DNA from: Pseudomonadota bacterium
GTDB lineage: Bacteria; Pseudomonadota; Alphaproteobacteria; Caulobacterales; Caulobacteraceae
Reading direction: 5' to 3'
NCBI GenBank assembly: GCA_023409795.1
Contig: JAEYQX010000280.1
Coordinates: 1 to 5,156, forward strand
DNA: 5,156 nt
Shown: in pieces, positions 1 through 5,156 of the stretch
How positions within the stretch are numbered: the stretch's first letter is position 1
Layout: each line of letters begins with the position of its first letter
Position numbers and translations under genes: made by a program
Notes under the pieces: model-generated
Database searches by the model: none
The model's input: the letters and a program-made list of their open reading frames with translations, nothing else
Told to the model about the DNA's origin: nothing

Positions 1-2763
1 GATGGCGTGGGCTCGGTCGAGGTCTTTGGCGGCGGCAACTATGCCATGCGCGTCTGGATCGACCCGCCCAAGGCCGCGGCCCTGAACCTGACCGCCCAGG
101 ACATCGTCGGGGCCCTGCAGGCCCAGAACGTCCAGGCTGCAGCCGGCTCTCTGGGCCAGCCGCCCTTCCCGACCAATGCCTCGGCCTTCCAGACGCCGAT
201 CGACGTCCAGGGCCGTCTGGAGACGCCGGAAGAGTTCGGCAATGTCGCCATCCGCACCGACGCCCAGGGCCGGACCATCCGCCTGCGCGACGTGGCCCGC
301 ATCGAGCTTGGGCCCCAGGACTATGGCGTGAACGCCACCTTCTCGGGCAAGCCCGGCGTGGGCCTGGGCATTGTCCAGCAGCCGGGTGCAAACTCCCTGG
401 CCGCCGCCAACCTGGTCATCGCCGAGATGGAGGCCCTGAAGAAGGACTTCCCCGCCGGCGTCGAATACGACATCCCCTACAACCCCACCGAGTTCACCCA
501 GGCCTCGGTCGACTCGGTGATCCACACCGTCTTTGAAGCCGTGGTCCTGGTGGCCATCGTGGTGCTGGTCTTCCTGCAGACCTGGCGCGCGGCCATTATC
601 CCGGTGATGGCCATCCCGGTCGCCCTGGTCGGCACCTTCGCCGTCCTGCTGGGCCTGGGCTATTCGATCAACTCCCTGTCGCTGTTCGCCCTCGTCCTGG
701 CCGTTGGTATCGTCGTCGACGACGCCATCATCGTGGTCGAGAACGTCGAACGCTATATCCGCGAGGGCCTGACGCCCAAGGAAGCCGCCCACCGCTCGAT
801 GGCCGAGGTCTCGGGTGCCCTGGTGGCCATTTCCCTGGTGCTGACGGCGGTCTTTGTGCCGACCGCCTTCGTGCCGGGCATTCCGGGTATCTTCTATCGC
901 CAGTTCGCGGTGACCATTGCCTCGGCTACCCTGATCTCGCTGCTGCTGTCGCTGACCCTGTCGCCCGCCATGGCCGCCCTGCTGCTCAAGCCGCACAAGG
1001 CCCACGACGCCCATGCCGAGCGCAAGAAGGGCGTGCTGGGCACCATCGGCTTCTACCTCGGCTGGGCCGGTGACAAGTTCAACACCGGCTTTGACTGGCT
1101 GTCGGACCGCTTCGGCCGCATGACGGCCCGCCTGGTCCGCATGGTCGCGATCGTCCTGGCCGTCTATGTCGGCCTGCTGGCCCTGACCGGCTGGCGCCTG
1201 ATGGACACCCCGACCGGCTTCATCCCGGAGCAGGACCAGGGCGTGCTGATCGGCGTCATCCAGCTTCCGGCCGGGGCCTCGCTGGTTCGCACCACCGAGG
1301 TCCTGAACAAGGCCCAGGCCATCATCTCGGCCAACCCCAATGTCGCCAATGTCACGGCCCTGGCGGGCCTGGACGGGGCCAGCTTCTCGATGGCCTCCAA
1401 CTCGGCCACCATGTTCATCAAGCTGAAGGACTGGTCCGAGCGTCCCAATCCCGACCAGGCGGCTGCCGCCCTGGGCGGGGCCCTGACCGGGGCTGCGGCC
1501 CAGATCCAGGACGCCCAGATCTTCATGCTGTCGCCCCCGCCCGTTCAGGGCCTGGGCACCGGCGGCGGCTTCAAGATGATGATCCAGGACCGTTCGGGCC
1601 AGGGCTACAAGGCCCTGGAAGGCGCGACCTATGCCATGATGGGTGCCGCCGCCCAGAACCCCGATGACGTCCAGCAGGTCTTCAGCCTGTTCAACACCGG
1701 CTCGCCGCGTATCCAGGCCGATGTCGACCGCAACAAGGCCCTGATGATGGGCGTCCAGCCGTCCCAGGTGTTTGGCACGCTCGGCGTCTATCTGGGCTCG
1801 GCCTATGTCAACGACTTCAACTACCTGGGTCGCACCTTCCGGGTGACGGCACAGGCAGAGCCGGCCTATCGCGACGACATCGCCGACATCGCCAACCTGA
1901 AGGTGCGCTCCAACTCGGGAGCCATGGTGCCGGTCGGCTCGGTCGCCAACCTGTATGAGTCCTCGGGCCCGTCGCGCGTCGTCCGCTTCAACCTGTTCCC
2001 GGCCACCGAGCTTCAGGGACAGGCCGCACCGGGCGTGTCCTCGGGCGAGGCCATCGCCTTCATGGAAGGCCTGGCTGACCAGGCCCTGCCCGATGGCTTC
2101 AGCTATGAGTGGACGGAAATGGCGTTCCAGGAGAAGGCCGCCGGCTCGTCTGCTGCGGTGATCTTCATCCTGGCCGTGGTCTTCGTCTTCCTGGTGCTGG
2201 CAGCCCAGTATGAAGCCTTCACGCTTCCGCTGGCGGTCATCCTGATCGTGCCCATGTGTATTCTGGCGGCCATGATCGGGGTCAACCTGATGGGCCTGGA
2301 CAACAACATCCTGGTCCAGGTCGGCCTGGTGGTGCTGGTCGGCCTGGCGGCCAAGAACGCCATCCTGATCGTCGAGTTCGCCAAGCAGGCCGAGGACGAG
2401 GAAGGGCTCAACCGCTTCGACGCTGCCGTCCAGGCCGCGCGCCAGCGCCTGCGCCCGATCCTGATGACCTCGTTCGCCTTCATCTTTGGCGTGATGCCGC
2501 TGGCCCTGGCCACGGGTCCGGGTGCCGAAATGCGTCAGGCCCTGGGCATCTCGGTGGTCTCGGGCATGATCGGCGTGACCTTCTTTGGCCTGATCTTCAC
2601 CCCGGTCTTCTACGTCGTCTGTCGCTGGATCGCGGGCAAGCTGCCCCAGGGACCGGAGAAGGAACGCGAGCTGCCGACCACGTTTGGCACCAATCCGCAC
2701 GACCCCTATGACTGGAAGGACGCAGATCCCGCTTCGGCTGGCCCGCGTCCGGGAGACGCCTGA
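1..2763 (+). CDS. acrB: RND multidrug efflux transporter, AcrB/MexB-like (HAE-1), 5'-truncated by window edge
   Basis: Inner membrane proton/drug antiporter of a tripartite efflux pump. The frame is open from base 1 (first residues D-G-V-G-S-V), so the GTG at base 7 is internal, not the start. The 920 visible residues align from memory with E. coli AcrB from about residue 168-170 onward; TM1 and the first porter half are off-window. Visible, numbering from base 1: TM2-TM6 at about 178-330, including the TM4 proton-relay pair D240-D241 (AcrB D407/D408) in GIVVDDAIIVVENVE; TM7 near 382-400 followed by the FIPEQDQGV segment; the second periplasmic loop with GQAAPG; TM8-TM12 from about 717, with K785 (K940) in AKNAILIVEF, R816 (R971) and T823 (T978) in RLRPILMTS. 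All proton-relay residues are therefore intact and the pump should be functional. It ends in a roughly 40-residue hydrophilic, Pro-rich cytoplasmic tail. The stop overlaps the next gene by one base. The gene symbol is generic for the family; substrates cannot be told from sequence. Confidence 0.96.
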   Translation, partial: DGVGSVEVFGGGNYAMRVWIDPPKAAALNLTAQDIVGALQAQNVQAAAGSLGQPPFPTNASAFQTPIDVQGRLETPEEFGNVAIRTDAQGRTIRLRDVARIELGPQDYGVNATFSGKPGVGLGIVQQPGANSLAAANLVIAEMEALKKDFPAGVEYDIPYNPTEFTQASVDSVIHTVFEAVVLVAIVVLVFLQTWRAAIIPVMAIPVALVGTFAVLLGLGYSINSLSLFALVLAVGIVVDDAIIVVENVERYIREGLTPKEAAHRSMAEVSGALVAISLVLTAVFVPTAFVPGIPGIFYRQFAVTIASATLISLLLSLTLSPAMAALLLKPHKAHDAHAERKKGVLGTIGFYLGWAGDKFNTGFDWLSDRFGRMTARLVRMVAIVLAVYVGLLALTGWRLMDTPTGFIPEQDQGVLIGVIQLPAGASLVRTTEVLNKAQAIISANPNVANVTALAGLDGASFSMASNSATMFIKLKDWSERPNPDQAAAALGGALTGAAAQIQDAQIFMLSPPPVQGLGTGGGFKMMIQDRSGQGYKALEGATYAMMGAAAQNPDDVQQVFSLFNTGSPRIQADVDRNKALMMGVQPSQVFGTLGVYLGSAYVNDFNYLGRTFRVTAQAEPAYRDDIADIANLKVRSNSGAMVPVGSVANLYESSGPSRVVRFNLFPATELQGQAAPGVSSGEAIAFMEGLADQALPDGFSYEWTEMAFQEKAAGSSAAVIFILAVVFVFLVLAAQYEAFTLPLAVILIVPMCILAAMIGVNLMGLDNNILVQVGLVVLVGLAAKNAILIVEFAKQAEDEEGLNRFDAAVQAARQRLRPILMTSFAFIFGVMPLALATGPGAEMRQALGISVVSGMIGVTFFGLIFTPVFYVVCRWIAGKLPQGPEKERELPTTFGTNPHDPYDWKDADPASAGPRPGDA
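2751..2755 (+). promoter_or_regulatory. Ribosome binding site for the outer membrane efflux gene, inside the transporter gene
   Basis: GGGAG lies seven bases before the ATG at 2763, within the last codons of the upstream transporter gene. Its good match to the anti-Shine-Dalgarno sequence and normal spacing support the ATG at 2763 as the start. The adjoining TGATG stop/start junction implies translational coupling. Confidence 0.7.
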
Positions 2764-4196
2764 TGTCTGCAAAACTGCGCACCCTGCTGACGGCCGCCGG
2801 CACCGCCGCCCTGCTTGCCGCCTGTGCCGTTGGCCCCCGGCCGGTGGACCCCACCGTGCCCGCTTCGGGCCAGGGTGCCTTCATCGGCTCCCACTCCGCC
2901 TCGGTTTCGACCGAGGCGGTGTCCGGGGACTGGTGGCGGCTCTATAATGACCCGGTGCTGGACGACCTGATCCGGCAGGCCCTGGACGAGAACAACCAGC
3001 TGGAAGCCGCCGCCGCCAATCTGCGGGCCGTGCGCGCCTCCCTGTCGGAAACCCGCTCCAATCGCCTGCCCTCGACCACGGTGACCGGTGCGGCCAACCG
3101 CAGCCGGGCCTCGACCATCACCAATCCGGCGGCCGGCGGTGCCGAGCTGCCGGAGGTCGAGACCTATGACGTCGGCCTGGACGTGGCCTATGAGGTGGAC
3201 CTGTTCGGCCGGGTCGAATCCAGCATCCGTGCCGCCCGCGCCGATGCCCGCGCGGCCGAGGCGGCCCTGGACGTGGTCCGCATCACGGTCGTGGGCGAGA
3301 CGGCCCGCGCCTATGCCGACACCTGCGCCCTGAACGCCCAGGTCCTGGTGGCCGAGCGCAACATCGGCCTTCAGACCCAGACGGCCGACCTGGTCCAGAA
3401 CCTGCTGAGCGCGGGTTCCGGCAATGGCCTGGACGTGGCCCGCGCCCGCGCGGCCCTGGAGCAGACGCGCGCCAGCCTGCCGCCGCTGGTGGCGGCCCGC
3501 GATGCGGCCCTTTATCGCCTGGCCACCCTGACGGGCCGCACGCCCGCCGAGGCCAGCGAGGCCGCCCGCGCCTGCACCACGACCCCGCAGCTGACCCAGC
3601 CGATCCCGGTCGGCGACGGTGCCGCCCTGCTGGCCCGCCGCCCTGACATCCGCCGGGCCGAGGCCGAGCTGGCTGCGGCCGGGGCCCGGGTCAATGTCGC
3701 CACCGCCGGCCTGTTCCCGTCGATCCGCCTGGGCGGGTCGCTGGGCTCGACGGCCCTGGACGCCTCGGACCTGGGCAGCAGCGAGACCTTCCGCTTCTCG
3801 GTGGGGCCGCTGATCTCCTGGTCCTTCCCCAATGTCCTGGCCGCCCGCGCCCGCATCAAGCAGGCCGACGCCCGTGCCGAGGCGGCCCTGGCCAACTATG
3901 ACCAGACCGTCCTGACCGCGCTTCAGGAAACCGAGACGGCCCTGTCGGCCTATGCCAATGAGCTGGATCGCCAGCGCGCCCTGCGCATCGCCCGCGACCA
4001 GGCCGCGCGTGCCGCCGAACTGTCGCGCCTGCGTTTCGACGCCGGGGCCGACAGCTTCCTGAGCGTGCTGGATGCCCAGCGCACCCTGGCCGGTGCCGAT
4101 GCGGCCCTGGCCGGCTCGGAACAGGCGGTGGCCAATGCCCAGATCAGCCTGTTCAAGGCCCTGGCCGGAAGCTGGACGCCCGAGGCCCAGCCCTAA
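2763..4196 (+). CDS. Outer membrane efflux lipoprotein, NodT/OprM family (TolC-like exit duct)
   Basis: Outer membrane channel that would join the upstream RND pump and a periplasmic adaptor to export drugs from the cell. Length is 477 residues, normal for OprM/NodT proteins. The N-terminus is a lipoprotein signal: K4/R6, a hydrophobic stretch, then lipobox L-A-A-C with Cys21 as the predicted lipidation site, followed by the family-typical AVGP. Two tandem outer membrane efflux repeats follow. The first contains WWRLY (57-61), YEVDLFGR (143-150) and the turn GSGNGLD (218-224). The second contains RRPDI (292-296) and RFDAGADSFLSVLDAQR (424-440), the duplicated counterpart of the first repeat's turn. 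Long Ala/Arg/Glu-rich helices match the periplasmic coiled-coil barrel. Besides Cys21 there are only two cysteines, C188 and C271, which could form a disulfide (inference). The start overlaps the transporter's stop by one base, so this is the last gene of the efflux operon; a terminator follows 40 bases after the TAA. I leave the symbol blank because NodT-type names are applied loosely. Confidence 0.95.
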   Translation: MSAKLRTLLTAAGTAALLAACAVGPRPVDPTVPASGQGAFIGSHSASVSTEAVSGDWWRLYNDPVLDDLIRQALDENNQLEAAAANLRAVRASLSETRSNRLPSTTVTGAANRSRASTITNPAAGGAELPEVETYDVGLDVAYEVDLFGRVESSIRAARADARAAEAALDVVRITVVGETARAYADTCALNAQVLVAERNIGLQTQTADLVQNLLSAGSGNGLDVARARAALEQTRASLPPLVAARDAALYRLATLTGRTPAEASEAARACTTTPQLTQPIPVGDGAALLARRPDIRRAEAELAAAGARVNVATAGLFPSIRLGGSLGSTALDASDLGSSETFRFSVGPLISWSFPNVLAARARIKQADARAEAALANYDQTVLTALQETETALSAYANELDRQRALRIARDQAARAAELSRLRFDAGADSFLSVLDAQRTLAGADAALAGSEQAVANAQISLFKALAGSWTPEAQP

Positions 4197-4234
4197 GGGC
4201 ACCAGGCCACCCGGCCCAGCCGGAACCTGCATGC

Positions 4235-4275
4235 AGACGCCCGGCAGGTTTCACCTCGCCGGGCGTTTCTTTTTT
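4235..4275 (+). terminator. Rho-independent terminator of the efflux operon
   Basis: A perfect 9-bp inverted repeat, ACGCCCGGC (4237-4245) with GCCGGGCGT (4258-4266), is extended inward by AGGT (4246-4249) pairing with ACCT (4253-4256). This gives a 13-bp stem with one bulged C (4257) and a TTC loop (4250-4252). Two weaker pairs (A4235-T4268, G4236-T4267) may extend the base. The descending arm runs into TTTCTTTTTT (4266-4275). This is a textbook intrinsic terminator 40 bases after the efflux lipoprotein stop. There is no matching A-tract on the left, so it should act only on + strand transcripts and insulate proB from the efflux operon. Confidence 0.93.
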
Positions 4276-4343
4276 GCGACCGGCGCAAGTTTTCATCGCG
4301 CCGGGGCGTGACCGGCGCCCTGTTCATGCCGTAGTGAGGATGG
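4276..4343 (+). promoter_or_regulatory. proB upstream region with alternative GC-rich hairpins; promoter not identified
   Basis: This 68-base stretch lies between the terminator T-tract and the proB start, so a proB promoter should be in or near it, but I see no convincing -35/-10 pair. It holds CCGGCGC (4280-4286), its reverse complement GCGCCGG (4298-4304), and a second CCGGCGC (4312-4318). The middle element can pair with either outer one, giving two mutually exclusive 7-bp hairpins with loops of 11 and 7 bases. The outer copies form a 9-base direct repeat GACCGGCGC (4278-4286 and 4310-4318). Whether this is transcribed as a leader, binds a protein, or is chance in GC-rich DNA cannot be decided from sequence. 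Confidence 0.4.
4336..4339 (+). promoter_or_regulatory. Likely ribosome binding site for proB
   Basis: GAGG sits four bases before the GTG at 4344, slightly closer than usual. It would be far too close to serve the out-of-frame ATG at 4340, so it favours the GTG start. Confidence 0.5.
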
Positions 4344-5156
4344 GTGACCCAGGCCCCGCTCCATACCCTTGCCGATCCCGCCCAATCGCCGGCCACCGCG
4401 CCTGCGGCGGCCCTGACCCATGCCCGGCGGATCGTCATCAAGATCGGCTCGTCCCTGGTGATCGACCCGGTCTCGCGCGGCGTGGCCCGGGACTGGATGG
4501 CCGCCCTGGCCGAGGACATCAGCGCCCTGCGCCGCCAGGGACGCGAGGTCATCGTAGTCTCGTCGGGGGCCGTGGCCCTGGGCCGCGCGCGCCTCAGGAC
4601 CGTGCCGGGCAAGCTCAAGGACAAGCAGGCCGCCGCCGCCGTGGGCCAGACCCTGCTGATGCAGGCCTGGGAAGAGGCCCTGGCCCCGCACGACCTGATC
4701 ACCGCCCAGGTCCTGCTGACCCGCGATGACACCGAGCGCCGCCGTCGCTGGCTGAACGGCCGCGCCACCATCGAGGCCCTGCTGGACCACGGCGTGATCC
4801 CCGTGGTGAACGAGAACGACACGGTCGCCACCGAGGAAATCCGCTATGGCGACAATGACCGCCTGGCCGCCCGCACCGGCCAGCTGGCCCATGCGGACCT
4901 GCTGGTCCTGCTGTCCGACGTCGATGGCCTCTATACCGCCGACCCGCGCCACAACCCCGATGCCCGGCACCTGAGCCTGGTCGAGGCCCTCAGCCCTGAC
5001 ATCCTGGCCATGGCCACCGGCGCCAATGCCCAGGCCGGGGTCGGCACCGGCGGCATGGCGACCAAGCTGGCGGCGGCCCAGATCGCCCGCTCGGCCGGCT
5101 GCGCCACCGTCATAGCCTCGGGCCAGACGCCCCATCCGCTGCGGGCCATCCTTGAG
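4344..5156 (+). CDS. proB: Glutamate 5-kinase (gamma-glutamyl kinase), 3'-truncated by window edge
   Basis: Cytoplasmic enzyme that phosphorylates L-glutamate with ATP to gamma-glutamyl phosphate, the first and normally proline-inhibited step of proline synthesis. The 271 visible residues cover nearly the whole amino acid kinase domain: RRIVIKIGSSLV (28-39, with K33 matching E. coli K10), VSSGAVALG (72-80, S74 matching S50), the AAVGQ segment, LLTRDD, the substrate loop NENDTVAT (156-163) followed by YGDND, the SDVDGLYTADPR segment, and GTGGMATK (234-241, K241 matching K217). The remaining C-terminus, probably including a PUA domain, is off-window. The start is GTG: in-frame TAG and TGA codons stand at 4332-4337, and no other ATG or GTG occurs before the kinase core. 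This gives about 23 residues more than E. coli ProB at the N-terminus, rich in Ala, Pro and Thr. The gene follows the efflux terminator and appears to be its own transcription unit; no proA or obg gene is visible. Confidence 0.95.
   Translation, partial: MTQAPLHTLADPAQSPATAPAAALTHARRIVIKIGSSLVIDPVSRGVARDWMAALAEDISALRRQGREVIVVSSGAVALGRARLRTVPGKLKDKQAAAAVGQTLLMQAWEEALAPHDLITAQVLLTRDDTERRRRWLNGRATIEALLDHGVIPVVNENDTVATEEIRYGDNDRLAARTGQLAHADLLVLLSDVDGLYTADPRHNPDARHLSLVEALSPDILAMATGANAQAGVGTGGMATKLAAAQIARSAGCATVIASGQTPHPLRAILE

Noticed and set aside
7..9. GTG at base 7 as the transporter start codon
   Set aside because: The frame is open to base 1 and the first residues match the interior of AcrB near residue 170, so the gene simply continues upstream of the window.
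4222..4226. GGAAC as an ECF sigma factor -35 element
   Set aside because: No CGTT-like -10 element occurs at the required 16-17 base spacing, and the site is upstream of the terminator.
2706..4232. A 508-codon open frame on the minus strand spanning the whole outer membrane lipoprotein gene
   Set aside because: Its product is a low-complexity Gly/Gln/Ala/Arg-rich sequence with no recognisable domain. It mirrors the codon bias of the real gene opposite and begins within the terminator region.
4227..4236. Perfect 10-base palindrome CTGCATGCAG as an operator
   Set aside because: Several palindromes of this length are expected by chance in 5 kb. It lies at the end of the operon beside the terminator, with no promoter nearby.
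4308..4336. GTGACC with a downstream GTAGTG as a proB promoter
   Set aside because: Only a four-of-six match to TTGACG, a poor -10, and a start point that would fall on the ribosome binding site.
4274..4729. A 151-codon + strand open frame, also containing the ATG at 4340, overlapping the start of proB
   Set aside because: The translation is Arg/Pro/Gly-rich without domain features. It begins in the terminator T-tract and is out of frame with the conserved kinase. GAGG is too close to 4340 to serve that ATG.
4293..5135. A 280-codon open frame on the minus strand opposite proB
   Set aside because: Low-complexity Gly/Ala/Gln-rich translation with no motif. The + strand frame shows clear glutamate 5-kinase motifs throughout.

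Overview
This window looks like a chromosomal segment from a high-GC Gram-negative bacterium, most likely an alphaproteobacterium of the Caulobacterales type (Caulobacter, Brevundimonas, Phenylobacterium). The reasons are a strong preference for codons ending in G or C (GCC, CTG, GAC, GTC, GGC) and a NodT/OprM-type outer membrane lipoprotein encoded directly behind an AcrB-type pump. The taxonomic guess is inference from composition and family resemblance; no rRNA or other marker is present.

Layout, all genes on the + strand: (1) bases 1-2763 are the 3' part of an RND multidrug efflux transporter gene (AcrB/MexB, HAE-1 family). It enters from upstream and lacks roughly the first 167-170 residues. 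(2) Bases 2763-4196 are a complete gene for an outer membrane efflux lipoprotein (NodT/OprM/TolC-like). Its ATG shares one base with the transporter's TGA, so the two are almost certainly co-transcribed and translationally coupled. (3) Bases 4197-4343 are a 147-base intergenic region with a very good intrinsic terminator, followed by a short GC-rich leader that can fold into two mutually exclusive hairpins. (4) Bases 4344-5156 are the 5' part of proB, glutamate 5-kinase, running off the right edge with its kinase domain nearly complete.

The first two genes encode two of the three parts of a tripartite efflux pump: the inner membrane proton/drug antiporter and the outer membrane exit duct. The periplasmic adaptor (AcrA-like) gene is expected upstream, outside the window. 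The terminator separates this operon from the housekeeping proline biosynthesis gene, which appears to be an independent unit.

I did not find a previously undescribed system here: this is an ordinary efflux operon next to a biosynthetic gene. The points most worth a second look are modest: the paired hairpins in the proB leader, the proB start and N-terminal extension, and the altered switch-loop region in the RND pump.
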